A DNA stretch of 64,000 bases from Solibacillus cecembensis (GCF_001439635.1 NZ_LMBZ01000002.1:5891-69890), one strand, 5' to 3'; numbered from the stretch's first letter, positions 1 to 10,894 are shown. Numbers and translations: made by a program. Notes: a model not told the origin generated them from the letters alone.

Positions 1-680
<680 letters not shown>

Positions 681-814
681 TTACGGAAAGAATAATAAGA
701 TATTAAGTATGGTGAATAGAAATCTCATTTTCAAAGACAGTTATTTATTTTTAGTAAATATTGTTTGAAAAGGTTGATACGAATTATGAAAATTAATAGG
801 GATATTCAGGGGGC

Positions 815-1894
815 TTACTCATCGTCCTTTTTAAAAATTCGGGCGAAGTAATCTTTATTAAATTGAATTTTGGGATCGTTCGGTATAAAGGTACCTGCGA
901 GCTCATTATGGGCATGGGCAATTTCGTACTGTTTTAATCGGTCATATAAAACACATAATTGGAGATGGGGTAACCAAGTTGTAAACGTATTGTTTTGGAA
1001 GGGGGCGTGAGGTTGCGGTTTCGTTAATAGCGCTTGTTCGTACCAGTGAATGGCTTCAAAGTTTTTAAACTGTTCCATAAAGTGAAAACCAAGTCTACAA
1101 CATGCCTCTGGACGAGGAATATCATATTCGAAGCTTCTTAATATAGCACTTAATTTATTTTCTTTTTCGTTTAAATGTGTGTAACAATCCGCTAGTTTAA
1201 AGCAAGCTCGAATATTATCTTCTACCCAACCCAATTGAGAGGTTAGGAACTGTTCATAGTAAAAAATAGCTTTTTCATACTGAGCATGGTCATAAAGTTC
1301 ATTCGCATAATAGAATGTATCACGTGGTGACAGTTCTTCTCCGGACTTTACTAATTGATTGTATATGTCAATATTTCGATTGTGGTCATGACTAAGAGGT
1401 ATATGGCTTACTGCGACATCACTTTGATAAATATTTCCGCCGACTTCTAAGTATTCGTGGACAGCACCAATCCATTGAAATTGTTTTTCCCTTTTCACTA
1501 AACGATTTCTTCTTAAAAGAGAACTAACATTGCCATCCGCATCAAAACTTAGATGGTAGTTCATAGATACGGCATCGATGTCAGAGGTTAATGATTTTTT
1601 CAATGCTTTCAACTTTTCTTGATCTTCTTCCGAGAAAACATCATCTGCATCGAGCCACAAAATATATTCTTTTGTTGCTTGTTGGAAGGAAAAATTTCGT
1701 GCTGCAGCAAAATGGTCAATCCATTGAAAATCAAAAATACGATTCGTGAACTGCCCAACAATTTCCTTTGTTTTATCCGTAGAACCAGTATCGACAATAT
1801 TTACTTCATCCACAATATCTTTCACAGAAGCAAGACATCTACCAATGACATCTTCCTCGTTTTTGACAATCATGCATAAACTAATTGTAATCAA
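815..1894 (-). CDS. Family 2 glycosyltransferase with C-terminal TPR-like repeats
   Basis: This cytoplasmic GT-A enzyme probably transfers a sugar from a nucleotide-sugar. The N-terminal ~230 residues begin ISLCMIVKNEEDVIGRCL, followed by NIVDTGSTDKT and the metal-binding LWLDADDVF (DxD-like). The C-terminal ~150 residues are helical repeats with TPR character (YYANELYDHAQYEKAIFYYE and similar). The same architecture occurs in SunS-type peptide glycosyltransferases and in enzymes encoded near collagen-like spore proteins. I chose the TTG start at 1894 because a long G-run ribosome binding site (GGGGGGTAC) lies just upstream. The neighbouring collagen-like gene, also on the minus strand and rich in Ser/Thr, is the obvious candidate acceptor; this is inference from position. 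Confidence 0.85.
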   Translation of the reverse strand: MITISLCMIVKNEEDVIGRCLASVKDIVDEVNIVDTGSTDKTKEIVGQFTNRIFDFQWIDHFAAARNFSFQQATKEYILWLDADDVFSEEDQEKLKALKKSLTSDIDAVSMNYHLSFDADGNVSSLLRRNRLVKREKQFQWIGAVHEYLEVGGNIYQSDVAVSHIPLSHDHNRNIDIYNQLVKSGEELSPRDTFYYANELYDHAQYEKAIFYYEQFLTSQLGWVEDNIRACFKLADCYTHLNEKENKLSAILRSFEYDIPRPEACCRLGFHFMEQFKNFEAIHWYEQALLTKPQPHAPFQNNTFTTWLPHLQLCVLYDRLKQYEIAHAHNELAGTFIPNDPKIQFNKDYFARIFKKDDE

Positions 1895-2033
1895 CTTGTA
1901 CCCCCCCTAAAATCATCTTTGTAGTATATGTAATTTTTAGGTTTTTGTTTAGTTAGAGAATGGAAGGATATTTAAAAAGGGGGTAATATCATTGAAAAAA
2001 GCAATTAAGCCCCAGGAGCCTAATTGCTTCTTT

Positions 2034-2405
2034 TCATCTGTGCTGATCGATAAGAATGGAATTACCATCAGGATCTTCAATTGTAAAACTTGCGGGACCT
2101 TCACTTGATTCATCTGCTTCAGTCAGTAATTTTATACCTTTTGCTTTAAGCTGTTTCTGAAGATCTCGAATATCCGTAAATGAATGGAGATTTTCAGCAT
2201 TCTCATTCCAACCGGGATTAAAAGTCAAAATATTCTTTTCGAACATATTTTGGAATAGACCAATAATGGTACTTTCATTTTTCATAATGAGCCAATTTTG
2301 AGTAATATCCCCGCCTAAATCTTGAAACCCTAAATTTTCGTAAAAGGCTTTTGATTTGTGTATATCTTTTACACTTAAACTTATAGAAAATGCACCTAGT
2401 TTCAT
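2034..2405 (-). CDS. VOC (glyoxalase/bleomycin resistance-like) family protein
   Basis: A 123-residue single-domain VOC protein with the typical beta-alpha-beta-beta-beta layout: start [27 protein letters not shown], end [18 protein letters not shown] proteins bind a metal in a cupped beta-barrel and act as lyases, dioxygenases or drug-binding proteins; the substrate cannot be read here. I chose the ATG at 2405 because AGGAGG sits 5 bases before it; the reading frame extends to 2522 but has no ribosome binding site there. It appears to be a single-gene unit, divergent from the membrane protein at 2546. Confidence 0.8.
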   Translation of the reverse strand: MKLGAFSISLSVKDIHKSKAFYENLGFQDLGGDITQNWLIMKNESTIIGLFQNMFEKNILTFNPGWNENAENLHSFTDIRDLQKQLKAKGIKLLTEADESSEGPASFTIEDPDGNSILIDQHR

Positions 2406-2545
2406 ATTTCCTCCTATAAAGAATGTATTATTAAGAAAGTATAAAGCATTACTTTGTATGACATGGTTTAGTTTGTCCAATTTTTGTATAGTTAGTCTAA
2501 CATCATTTTGTACCAGGTACAAATAAATTAAAAAGGATGTTGTAT

Positions 2546-3088
2546 ATGAATTTCAATGTATGGATAATCATCGCGTGTGAAATCGGTTTTTGGGTTGTTA
2601 TTTTACTTGGACTCATCACACGATATATTTTCAAACGGGAAAGACTTGGCTTTTTCTTATTTGCTTTGACGCCAGTTATCGATTTAATTTTACTTATCGT
2701 CACAACAACTAATCTTTACAATGGTGCAACCGCGAATCAAGTGCATGCGCTCGCAGCTATTTATATTGGAGTATCAGTCGCATTCGGAAAAAGTATGATC
2801 CGCTGGGCGGACGAACGCTTTGTTTATTATATTCAAAAACAGGGAACAAAACCGATACGGAAAACCGGCCTCGCACATGCCCGTCATTCGATGAAAGGTT
2901 CATTACAACACGTTCTTGCCTATATCATCGGAGCTGCATTTCTAGTGTCCATGATTTATTTTATTAAAGACCCAGTAAGGACGGAAGCGTTATTAGAGAC
3001 ATTGAAACTATGGGCACTCGTCCTCGGCATCGACATTGTTTTCTCCATTTCGTATTTTATATGGCCAAGACCAGTGAAAGACAAGTAA
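2546..3088 (+). CDS. Integral membrane protein, unknown function
   Basis: About 180 residues with four to five hydrophobic segments: near residues 5-25, 35-60, 68-85, 125-145 and 155-175. The C-terminus is [10 protein letters not shown] membrane protein of this length and layout is conserved in Bacillaceae, but I do not know a function. I place the start at ATG 2546 (AAAAGGA 8 bases upstream) rather than the ATG at 2537, which overlaps that ribosome binding site. It is followed by a terminator at 3161. Confidence 0.7.
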   Translation: MNFNVWIIIACEIGFWVVILLGLITRYIFKRERLGFFLFALTPVIDLILLIVTTTNLYNGATANQVHALAAIYIGVSVAFGKSMIRWADERFVYYIQKQGTKPIRKTGLAHARHSMKGSLQHVLAYIIGAAFLVSMIYFIKDPVRTEALLETLKLWALVLGIDIVFSISYFIWPRPVKDK

Positions 3089-3160
3089 GTCCATTCAAAA
3101 ACATTCTGTAACGGGTTCAGGAACTTTTGTCGGCAACAATAATTAGTGGCTCAACCAAAA

Positions 3161-3194
3161 AAGCCTTATTGAACTTTATTTTTCAGTAAGGCTT
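3161..3194 (+). terminator. Intrinsic terminator
   Basis: AAGCCTTA pairs with TAAGGCTT around an 18-nt loop, with flanking A and T runs. It follows the membrane protein gene ending at 3088. Confidence 0.7.
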
Positions 3195-3446
3195 TATGTC
3201 GTATTTCGAGTTGAATTATGTATATTCTACATCGGAATTACTATAAGGATAATTGCTCATAGGAATTTGTTGGATAATAGTAAAAATTTGCGTGTGAGTA
3301 ACAAAAAAGACTTTGAATTTAAGAATTTAGACCGATATAGATGATGGACATACTTTATGAATCGAAAGGGATGTTGGAAAGTGTTTAGATAAAGGGCATC
3401 TTAAGAAAAAGCATAAAAGTTTATATAGAAAAAGGAGTACCATTTC
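3195..3446. other. Intergenic region with a possible sigma-D promoter
   Basis: No gene is seen. ACCGATAT at 3331-3338 resembles the sigma-D -10 element (GCCGATAT), as expected for a chemoreceptor gene; a TAAA -35 box at the right distance is poor (TTTG at 3312), so this is tentative. Confidence 0.35.
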
Positions 3447-5411
3447 ATGAAAAATTTATTTAAAAGCCTTAAAAGTAAATTGTATCTTGCATTTGCACTA
3501 ATATTAATAATCCCAGTTGTTTTAGTAGGAAGTCTTTCATATCAATCAGCAAAAAATTCAATAGAAGAAGAAATTCTTTTTAGTGCCGATGAAAGTGTGA
3601 AAGTATTAAATGCACAAATAGACAAAACGATGAATGAAAAAATGAATCAAATAAGTATCTTTAGTGAGGAAATCAATTCTTCTAGTTATGGTCAAGGGGA
3701 AGCGTATTTAAGATCATCTCTTTCACGATATGTTAAGCTAAACTCCGATGCGTTAAGTATCTATGTTGGAACGGCAGAAGGGGCATTCATTCAAGAACCG
3801 AAATTGGTTACGGATTCAAATTATAATCCCCTGGAAAGAGATTGGTATAAACAGGCTGTCGAACTTCAAGGAAAACCACTTATTACAGAGCCTTACAGAG
3901 GTAAATCGACTGGAGAAATGATTGTTACTGTTGCTCAACAGTTAAAAGATCGTTCAGGGGTTGTAGCGGTTGATATTAAACTAACAGACTTACAAACAGT
4001 AGCTGAATCGATTAGTATTGGGAAAAATGGGTATCCTTCTATTTTTGATATCAATACAAAAGTAATTTCACATCCAACAATCGAGGGTGGCGAAGAAGTA
4101 AAAGAAAGCTTCTTGAAACCGATGTACGAGGCCGAATCTGGATCGTATGATTATAAATATCAAGGAGATCAACGAATATTACTTTTTACAACAAATGAAT
4201 TGACGGGCTGGAAAGTTACGGGAACGATTTTTTCAAATGAAATCGATGAATCGGCAGCTTCCATATTATTTACCACAATCCTTGTATTAGTCATTGCCAT
4301 AGTCATTAGTGGTATTGCCGTTCATTTCGTCGTAAAAGGAATTATTAGACCAATTGACAATTTAAAAGAAAGTGCTGTGACGATCAGTAGAGGAGATTTA
4401 ACTGAAAAAGTGAGCATCACATCGAATGATGAAATTGGACAATTAGGCCAGGCGTTCAATGATATGCAAAATAGTCTTCGAACACTTATAAAAAAAGTAG
4501 AAGTCAATGCAGAAGAAGTCGCATCATCAGCGGAAGAGCTAACGGCCAATGCCGATCAAACGAGCTTGGCAACCGAGCAAGTGGCCATTGCTATACAAGA
4601 AGTTGCATCTAGTGCAGACACGCAAACTACGAATGCAAGTAAGAATGCTGAATCTTTAACTGAACTGTCAAAAGCAATTCTTCACATTGCAGAAATATCT
4701 TCTACAGTAACGGATCTTTCACAGCACGCTACGATGCAGGCAGATGAAGGTGGCATAGCAGTCCAAGATACGAAGGACCAAATGAATTCTATCCATCAAT
4801 CTGTTTCGGAATCAAATACAAAAATTCAAACATTACATGAGCGTTCGCAACAAATTACGTCTATTTTAGATGTTATTACAGGCATTGCGGATCAAACGAA
4901 TCTTCTCGCGCTAAACGCTGCAATCGAGGCTGCAAGAGCAGGAGAGCACGGGAAAGGTTTCGCGGTAGTTGCAGATGAAGTGCGTAAATTAGCAGAGCAA
5001 TCACAACAATCAGCCAAACAAATTTTCGAATTAGTAAATGGTATTCAAGTGGACACGGAACAATCGGTACGTATTATGGCTCAAGTAACAGAGGATGTAC
5101 AAAGTGGTTTACGCGTATCGGATGAAGCGATTGCTAAGTTCCAAGTTATCGTAACGAGCATGCGAGAAATTACGCCGCAAATGGAAGAAGTATCTTCCGC
5201 ATCAGAACAAATGGCGGCAAGTGTGCAAGAGGTTACCGCTGTTACAGAGGACTTAGCATTTACAGCGAAAGGAAATGCTGCGACATCAGAAGAAGTGGCG
5301 GCATCCACAGAGGAGCAATTAGCTTCTATGGAAGAAATCAATGCATCTGCTCAATCTCTATCTCATATGGCGGATGAGTTGAAAATGCTTATTAATCAGT
5401 TTAAATATTAG
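3447..5411 (+). CDS. Methyl-accepting chemotaxis protein with extracellular dCache-type sensor
   Basis: A 654-residue chemoreceptor. TM1 lies near residues 13-31, the extracellular sensor near 35-275, TM2 near 276-300, HAMP near 301-355 ([20 protein letters not shown]), then the cytoplasmic signalling coiled coil. The hairpin tip is complete: [20 protein letters not shown] followed by [18 protein letters not shown]. The sensor carries the dCache signature [12 protein letters not shown], similar to McpA/B/C and TlpA of Bacillus subtilis, which sense amino acids or other small molecules. The ligand is unknown. The start has AAAAAGGAG 10 bases upstream. It is a single-gene unit ending in the terminator at 5424. 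Confidence 0.93.
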   Translation: MKNLFKSLKSKLYLAFALILIIPVVLVGSLSYQSAKNSIEEEILFSADESVKVLNAQIDKTMNEKMNQISIFSEEINSSSYGQGEAYLRSSLSRYVKLNSDALSIYVGTAEGAFIQEPKLVTDSNYNPLERDWYKQAVELQGKPLITEPYRGKSTGEMIVTVAQQLKDRSGVVAVDIKLTDLQTVAESISIGKNGYPSIFDINTKVISHPTIEGGEEVKESFLKPMYEAESGSYDYKYQGDQRILLFTTNELTGWKVTGTIFSNEIDESAASILFTTILVLVIAIVISGIAVHFVVKGIIRPIDNLKESAVTISRGDLTEKVSITSNDEIGQLGQAFNDMQNSLRTLIKKVEVNAEEVASSAEELTANADQTSLATEQVAIAIQEVASSADTQTTNASKNAESLTELSKAILHIAEISSTVTDLSQHATMQADEGGIAVQDTKDQMNSIHQSVSESNTKIQTLHERSQQITSILDVITGIADQTNLLALNAAIEAARAGEHGKGFAVVADEVRKLAEQSQQSAKQIFELVNGIQVDTEQSVRIMAQVTEDVQSGLRVSDEAIAKFQVIVTSMREITPQMEEVSSASEQMAASVQEVTAVTEDLAFTAKGNAATSEEVAASTEEQLASMEEINASAQSLSHMADELKMLINQFKY

Positions 5412-5423
5412 ATGACACTCAAA

Positions 5424-5462
5424 AAAGATGGTCGAAGTTAATTTACTTCAGCCATCTTTTTT
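5424..5462 (+). terminator. Intrinsic terminator
   Basis: AAAAGATGG pairs with CCATCTTTT, with an inner GAAGT/ACTTC pair and a T-run, 12 bases past the chemoreceptor stop. Confidence 0.8.
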
Positions 5463-5541
5463 GCTTTTTAGTTTGGGAAATCAAAACGAATAGGCAAATA
5501 AAACAAGGAAAGACTAAGTTGAAAAAGGAGAGGAAATATAG

Positions 5542-5880
5542 ATGAAAACTTTTCTATCAATCGCCGTCATTTCTTGTACATTATTGTTAGCAAATTTTAT
5601 GGTGGCGAATTCGAATGATGTTGAAACTGTCGTTAAAGAAGTTCCTCCATATGCGAAATGGGGAGGAATCGCGATGCAAAAGACAAAGGAAAAATATCCA
5701 AAAGCAAGTATTATTGATTATCTTCATATTGGGCGAGAGGAAGGTACGGATCGTTCTACTGAAAAATTTAAACTTTGGTTGCGTGAAGGCGATAGAGAGT
5801 TCGGTATTTTTATCGACATTACATTTGATCGTCAAACGGAACAAATACTAAACATTACTCTAACCGAAACGCCTCGGTGA
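5542..5880 (+). CDS. DUF3889 family secreted protein
   Basis: A 112-residue protein with a signal peptide or N-terminal anchor (residues 1-24) and a small domain matching DUF3889: PPYAKWGGIAMQKTKEKYP, DYLHIGRE, FKLWLREG and a final ITLTETPR. These proteins occur singly in Bacillaceae (YqzG/YdhI-like) and have no established function. The ribosome binding site is AAAGGAGAGG. It converges with the reductase gene that ends at 5886, only 5 bases away, so the two transcripts overlap. Confidence 0.8.
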   Translation: MKTFLSIAVISCTLLLANFMVANSNDVETVVKEVPPYAKWGGIAMQKTKEKYPKASIIDYLHIGREEGTDRSTEKFKLWLREGDREFGIFIDITFDRQTEQILNITLTETPR

Positions 5881-5885
5881 ATAAC

Positions 5886-6740
5886 TTAATGCTTGAAATA
5901 ATGCGAGTATAGGTTTTGGTGCGTATGCATCCAATCGCGCATTTCTACAATCATTTCTTCATAGTTTGGTACGATAAATGAAAAATCATGTCGGGTATTT
6001 ATTAATGTTTTATTTAATTGCACGTTGGAAGACGGCAAAATGGAGAGTTCGTTTGCTTTTAGGTGTTTGTTGAATAAATGGAGTAAGTCATACTTATTCA
6101 CACTATTGGGATGGACAAGATGGTAAAGCCCGGTGAGGTTCGTTGTTGCTGCTTGCTCAATTGCCTTTGCTAATGTTAACGTTGTGACACCGTTCCAAAT
6201 TGCGCCAGTATATCCATGAATCGTACCAGACTGTTTCATAAACCAGTTTAATAAACCGATACCATTTTCTTTCATGTCAGGACCGATAATCGAATTTCGT
6301 AATGTTAAGTGTTTTCCACAATCAACTTCCCCTAAACTTTTCGTGCGGTCATAAAACGTTTCGCCGTCATGTTTACTTTTTTCATTGTATGGCGCCGATT
6401 TTCCTGAAAAAACACAATCTGTACTTAAATGAATAAGCTTTGTATCTGTATCTTTCAATAGATGGACAATGGCGTGTGGTAAATAACTATTCAAATAGAT
6501 GGCGTGGTGCGGGTTTTGGTCACATGCTTCATTTAAAACGCCGATACAATTAATGATGACATCATAATCGTCTACAATTAGCTGCTGCAAGAAAGTAGCA
6601 TCCGTAATATCACCAGTTATTCCTTTGTTAGAAGAGAAGGGTGTACGAGAATAAGTGGTAACGTGATGCCCTTTTTCACGTAGGTAAAAAGTAATCATAT
6701 GACCCGCCATACCTGTTGCACCGAGCACTAAAAAATTCAT
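5886..6740 (-). CDS. RmlD-like SDR reductase for nucleotide-sugar synthesis (WbvR/FnlB type)
   Basis: An extended short-chain dehydrogenase of 284 residues: N-terminal NAD(P)-binding MNFLVLGATGMAGHMI, the HLSTDCVFSG segment and YxxxK as YDRTK. The fold is that of dTDP-4-dehydrorhamnose reductase. Next to a CapE/FnlA-type dehydratase, the likely job is reduction of the 4-keto-6-deoxy-HexNAc intermediate towards an L-configured amino sugar (UDP-L-RhaNAc, with QuiNAc or FucNAc after 2-epimerisation), as in the WbvB-WbvR-WbvD route. The ATG at 6740 overlaps the dehydratase stop as ATGA, so translation is coupled; an upstream in-frame TTG was rejected. No 2-epimerase gene lies in the window. Confidence 0.8.
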   Translation of the reverse strand: MNFLVLGATGMAGHMITFYLREKGHHVTTYSRTPFSSNKGITGDITDATFLQQLIVDDYDVIINCIGVLNEACDQNPHHAIYLNSYLPHAIVHLLKDTDTKLIHLSTDCVFSGKSAPYNEKSKHDGETFYDRTKSLGEVDCGKHLTLRNSIIGPDMKENGIGLLNWFMKQSGTIHGYTGAIWNGVTTLTLAKAIEQAATTNLTGLYHLVHPNSVNKYDLLHLFNKHLKANELSILPSSNVQLNKTLINTRHDFSFIVPNYEEMIVEMRDWMHTHQNLYSHYFKH

Positions 6741-7771
6741 TTTTTTCCATCCTTCCAACTTTGTAATTGTTCTTGAATGTATGGAAGTTTCAGTAGTTTT
6801 TCCTTTATTTCTTCAATAGAAAGGATGTTTGTATTATTGGAGTTATATTCATTCGTCCGCGTAATTTTATGGGAACCTTTTTCTAAATATTTGTCATAAT
6901 TTAAATCCCGATTATCCGCAGGGACTGAATAAAAATTGCCTAAATCAATGGCTTTTGCGGCTTCTTCCTTTGTTAAAAGCACCTCGTATATTTTTTCCCC
7001 ATGCCGTGTTCCGATAATGTTTAATTTATTTTGGGCATGGAATAATTCCAGTAGAGCTTGTGCTAAATCCGTAATCCGTGCTGCAGGAGATTTTTGTACC
7101 ATAATATCTCCGTTTTGTGCGTGCGAAAAGGCATACAACACTAATTCTACGGCTTCATCGAGGCTCATCATAAAGCGTGTCATATTGGAGTCTGTAATGG
7201 TTAATGGTTTGCCTGCTTTGATTTGTTCTATGAAAAGGGGAATGACAGAGCCGCGTGATGCCATAACGTTGCCGTATCTTGTACCGCATAGGAGTGTTTG
7301 CTCTGATGTGAGCATTCTAGACTTAGCAATAAACGTTTTTTCCATCATTGCTTTTGAAATGCCCATTGCGTTCACAGGGTATGCAGCTTTATCTGTAGAA
7401 AGGCAAATCACTTTTTTGACACCTGCTTGGATCGCTGCTGTTAATACATTCTCGGTGCCAAGTACGTTTGTCTTAACCGCTTCAAGTGGGAAAAATTCAC
7501 AGGACGGGACTTGCTTAAGGGCAGCGGCATGGAAGACGAAATCCACATGATACATCGCGTTATGGATGCTTTGTATATCGCGAACATCGCCAATGAAAAA
7601 TTTGATTTTAATATTTTGATAGAAAATGCGCATGTCATCTTGCTTTTTTTCATCGCGAGAGAAAATTCGAATTTCTTTAATGTCGGTATTTAAAAAGCGC
7701 TCTAAAACCGCATTTCCAAATGAACCTGTACCTCCTGTTATAAGTAAAATTTTATCTTTAAACATTGTCAT
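6737..7771 (-). CDS. UDP-GlcNAc 4,6-dehydratase/5-epimerase-like protein (CapE/FnlA/WbjB type)
   Basis: A 344-residue cytoplasmic SDR: KILLITGGTGSFGNAVLERF (Rossmann), RDEKKQDDMR (subfamily signature), HAAALKQVPSCEFFP, and LSTDKAAYPVNAMGISKAMME, where the catalytic motif is Met-x-x-x-Lys in place of the usual Tyr-x-x-x-Lys, as known for CapE/FlaA1-type dehydratases. Family members convert UDP-GlcNAc to 4-keto-6-deoxy sugars, the first step of several L-amino-sugar pathways. The start at 7771 has GAGGTG 9 bases upstream. It lies between the GT2 gene (upstream, 30 bp gap) and the reductase (4-bp overlap), forming a three-gene operon. Confidence 0.88.
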   Translation of the reverse strand: MTMFKDKILLITGGTGSFGNAVLERFLNTDIKEIRIFSRDEKKQDDMRIFYQNIKIKFFIGDVRDIQSIHNAMYHVDFVFHAAALKQVPSCEFFPLEAVKTNVLGTENVLTAAIQAGVKKVICLSTDKAAYPVNAMGISKAMMEKTFIAKSRMLTSEQTLLCGTRYGNVMASRGSVIPLFIEQIKAGKPLTITDSNMTRFMMSLDEAVELVLYAFSHAQNGDIMVQKSPAARITDLAQALLELFHAQNKLNIIGTRHGEKIYEVLLTKEEAAKAIDLGNFYSVPADNRDLNYDKYLEKGSHKITRTNEYNSNNTNILSIEEIKEKLLKLPYIQEQLQSWKDGKK

Positions 7772-7801
7772 ATTATGTCACACCTCTTAAATGCGTGGGC
7801 G

Positions 7802-8401
7802 TTACTTAAGCCCTCTTTGATGTAAATCGGATTCGGAGTTTTCACGTGGAAAGTTATACCAATAGGCTAATATGCCAGTGTATTTGCTTAAAGGTTTTTT
7901 ATCCATGAGAGCGCGATTGAAATCCCAATCCCCAGCGATATCTCGTCTTATCGTAAATTTCGCATCCCCGATAAAACTTCTTCGGATAATTTTAAATTGT
8001 CCCGGTAATGAATAACAATTGGATTCATCTTTGAAAAATGAATAGCCTGCTTTCACGTACATATTGTAATAGTAAATGTCATAAGTTCCATCCACTTGTG
8101 CCAACACATCGCGAATCGCAGGTAAATAATGGTCATCACTATCAATAATCGCGATATAATCACCGGTTGCTTCTGTAATGCAGCGATTATAAGATTCACT
8201 TGCACCTAAATTTGTTTCATTTTCTACTATTTTTAAGACAGGGAAATATCGTTGATAGTCTTTTAAAATCGCAACCGTAGCATCCGTTGAAGCATCATCA
8301 CAGACGATTATTTCATAGGCATATTCTTTTGGAATACTATTAAGCATTGTCACAATCCAATCCCCACTATTGTAAGCAGGCGTTAAAAAACTAATTTTCA
8401 T
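7802..8401 (-). CDS. Family 2 glycosyltransferase
   Basis: A 199-residue GT-A enzyme: MKISFLTPAYNSGDWIVTML, CDDASTDAT, and the DxD-type metal site AIIDSDDHY. It is short for the family, so the acceptor-binding C-terminal part is small. I chose ATG 8401 because GGAGGG lies 6 bases upstream; a TTG at 8407 would overlap that ribosome binding site. It is the first gene of the three-gene minus-strand operon with the UDP-sugar dehydratase and reductase, so it probably adds the sugar they make or a sugar in the same glycan. The acceptor is unknown. Confidence 0.85.
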   Translation of the reverse strand: MKISFLTPAYNSGDWIVTMLNSIPKEYAYEIIVCDDASTDATVAILKDYQRYFPVLKIVENETNLGASESYNRCITEATGDYIAIIDSDDHYLPAIRDVLAQVDGTYDIYYYNMYVKAGYSFFKDESNCYSLPGQFKIIRRSFIGDAKFTIRRDIAGDWDFNRALMDKKPLSKYTGILAYWYNFPRENSESDLHQRGLK

Positions 8402-8741
8402 TAACAACCCTCCAATCTCTATTCATCTTCATGTAGAAGTTTTTTGTCTGGCAAGTGTAATAGATAATAAGTACGCTAGCCAGAACGAATTCTGAATGAA
8501 CGCAAAATGCTTTCTCATACAATATGCATGAAAATAAGTTGCTTATAGGCTATTGTTCATTTAGAAATGAGAGATTCAAAAGGATTTATTTAGCTGGACG
8601 AGGGGAAGGAAATGATGTGTGAAATAGGGTGATATAAGTGAATGAATCATGCCCGAAGCACCGCTAGATTTGATTGAAGCCGTTCACGTTATGATTCACG
8701 GGAACATACGTTAAATCAATGACTTTTATATGGGGGATATC
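8402..8741. other. Divergent promoter region between the two glycan units
   Basis: 340 bases without a credible gene, lying between the minus-strand GT2 operon and the plus-strand GT4 gene. I see no clear promoter consensus or operator. Confidence 0.4.
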
Positions 8742-9842
8742 ATGTCAAAAAAAATAGCGTTTATTTGTAGTGTGGAATCGTATAAGCTTTCGGAAGCCCA
8801 TTTTTTCAAAGATCTTTGTCTTGTACCGATTTTACTTGGAAAATATTTAAATTATGATGTGAGTATTTTAACGACTGAATTGAATGAATCCGTACTCCAT
8901 CAAACATTTCCTTCCGTTAAATTCGAACATATCCCTTTTGAAAATAATTTTGAGTCGAATATGAATGCCTACTTAATGGAACATGCAAGGGAAATTGATA
9001 TTGCCTTTGCCATTGGTCCGTATCCATCCTATTTATCTATGTTCAAAACATATAAACACTATAATTCAAACGGTAAAATTTATATGAAACTAGATGTCAA
9101 TCGTTTTTGGTTGAGCCGACTAATGACATATTCTTATTTTGAAGAGCTGCTTCAACTTTGTGATTTAGTCACTTCTGAATGCGAATCGATTCAAACAGAG
9201 ATCAATCGCGTATTGAATGTAGATGTCAAACTTATTCCCAATGGTTTTTATGAATACTTTCCGACAGAGCCCGTATCCTTTGAACAGAAAAAAAACAGAA
9301 TACTGACAGTTGGTCGATTAGATGCGCCTGAAAAACAAGTGAAATTCGCTGTCAAAGCCTTTTTAGTTGCTGAGCTTGCGAATTGGGAGTTTCGCTTAGT
9401 TGGCCCATTGTCAGAGGACTTTAGAAATGAATTACACGAAATGCTTGAGGGAAGCCCATTTGCTGATCAGGTAATCATTTTAGGACCCATATACGATAAA
9501 TATTTGTTAGAGCAAGAGTATAGGCAGGCTAAAATATTTTGCCTTACATCCACAGTAGAATGTCATGCACATGTGTTTTCTGAAGCGGCTAAAAATGGGT
9601 GTTATATCATATCTACTAATGTTGATGGTGCTTCGGACATTACACAAAATCAACGTTTTGGCAAAATTCATCCAACGTATGATTGGGAACATATTGGGCT
9701 AGAATTTAAAAATGCGGCAGCACAAGAGCAAATACTTGCACATACATGTGACGAACTACAAAAGTTTGCGCGGACTGAATTGAACTGGCAGATTATTGTG
9801 AAAAAAATTGCAGGTTTATTGGATGAGGAAAGAGCTGATTAG
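8742..9842 (+). CDS. Family 4 (group 1) glycosyltransferase
   Basis: A 366-residue GT-B protein. The acceptor domain is in the first ~170 residues; the donor domain contains ILTVGRLDAPEKQVKFAVKA, LVGPLSEDF and the conserved acidic-loop region STVECHAHVFSEAAKNGC, which corresponds to the ExFGxxxxEA motif of GT4 enzymes in altered form. I place the start at ATG 8742 (GGGGGA 4 bases upstream) over the ATG at 8730. It faces away from the GT2/dehydratase operon and is followed after 39 bp by a GDPD gene. The sugar and acceptor cannot be read. Confidence 0.82.
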   Translation: MSKKIAFICSVESYKLSEAHFFKDLCLVPILLGKYLNYDVSILTTELNESVLHQTFPSVKFEHIPFENNFESNMNAYLMEHAREIDIAFAIGPYPSYLSMFKTYKHYNSNGKIYMKLDVNRFWLSRLMTYSYFEELLQLCDLVTSECESIQTEINRVLNVDVKLIPNGFYEYFPTEPVSFEQKKNRILTVGRLDAPEKQVKFAVKAFLVAELANWEFRLVGPLSEDFRNELHEMLEGSPFADQVIILGPIYDKYLLEQEYRQAKIFCLTSTVECHAHVFSEAAKNGCYIISTNVDGASDITQNQRFGKIHPTYDWEHIGLEFKNAAAQEQILAHTCDELQKFARTELNWQIIVKKIAGLLDEERAD

Positions 9843-9881
9843 AGGGCTCTTTTTCTTATTCAGAAAAGAAAGGGTGACAAA

Positions 9882-10856
9882 ATGAATAAAAGGAAAGGGA
9901 AAAAGACATGGATTATTTTAGTGGGATTCATTCTATTAGCTGCTTTCGTTTGGTTAAATAATACGAGCTTATTTTATTCAAAAGAGACAAATTATAAGAT
10001 TATGGCACATCGAGGATTAGCTCAAACATTTGATATTTCAACGGTTGAAAGTGATACGAATACAGCTGAGATCATTTACCCACCAGAACATCCTTATTTA
10101 GAAAATACAATTTCCTCCATGAAGGCGGCGTTTGATCATGGCGCGGATATAGTGGAATTGGATATTAAATTAACAAAGGATCGTCAACTCGCAGTTTTTC
10201 ATGATTTCACGTTAGAATATCGTACGAATGGAAAAGGCGAAGTGAAAGATTACACGATGGAGGAATTAAAAAAGTTAGATATTGGCTACCGCTATACGGC
10301 TGATAATGGCGTTACTTTTCCGTTTCGTGGTCAAGGCGTGGGTATGATGCCAAGCTTAGACGATGTGTTTGCTGCTTTTCCGAATAAAGCATTTTTAATT
10401 CACGACAAAGATGGCGATATAGGAACAACGAAAGTATTGTGGGATAACTATTTAAGCGAAATGTCTAAAAAACAATTAAATCAAATAACTGTTTATGGTG
10501 ATGGAGACAGTGATGGATTCGACTATTTACGATCAAACAATAGTGAGATGAAGCTGTTAACAAAAGACATGATGATAAATGCCCTTTTAAAATATGAATT
10601 ACTCGGGTGGACAGGCTATATTCCAAAAGAATTGCATAATATGGAGCTTCACCTACCTTTAAATTATGCAAAATACTTATGGGGTTGGCCGAATAAATTT
10701 GTGGATCGAATGGAATCCGTTAATACAAGAGTCGTAATTGTTGAAGGAAATGGTAAATGGTCAGAGGGATTTGATACAAAGGTCAGCCTGGATAAAATTC
10801 CAGCTGGGTATCAAGGATATATTTGGACAAATCGGGTGGATCGGGTTGCTGAGTGA
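9882..10856 (+). CDS. Membrane-anchored glycerophosphodiester phosphodiesterase family protein
   Basis: One N-terminal TM helix (residues ~8-26) followed by an extracellular GDPD TIM barrel. Visible catalytic elements are MAHRGLAQ (catalytic His and Arg), LENTISSMKAAFDHGAD, VELDIKLTKDRQLAVFHD (metal-binding Glu/Asp and second catalytic His) and a conserved K near the LIHDKDGD strand. GDPDs hydrolyse glycerophosphodiesters such as deacylated phospholipid or teichoic-acid headgroups. The domain is interrupted by about 25 extra residues after MAHRG before LENTI. GGGTGAC precedes the ATG. It is probably cotranscribed with the GT4 gene; a terminator follows. Confidence 0.85.
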   Translation: MNKRKGKKTWIILVGFILLAAFVWLNNTSLFYSKETNYKIMAHRGLAQTFDISTVESDTNTAEIIYPPEHPYLENTISSMKAAFDHGADIVELDIKLTKDRQLAVFHDFTLEYRTNGKGEVKDYTMEELKKLDIGYRYTADNGVTFPFRGQGVGMMPSLDDVFAAFPNKAFLIHDKDGDIGTTKVLWDNYLSEMSKKQLNQITVYGDGDSDGFDYLRSNNSEMKLLTKDMMINALLKYELLGWTGYIPKELHNMELHLPLNYAKYLWGWPNKFVDRMESVNTRVVIVEGNGKWSEGFDTKVSLDKIPAGYQGYIWTNRVDRVAE

Positions 10857-10894
10857 TTTTCGAAATAGGATTATGCGAGTACACACATATCATG

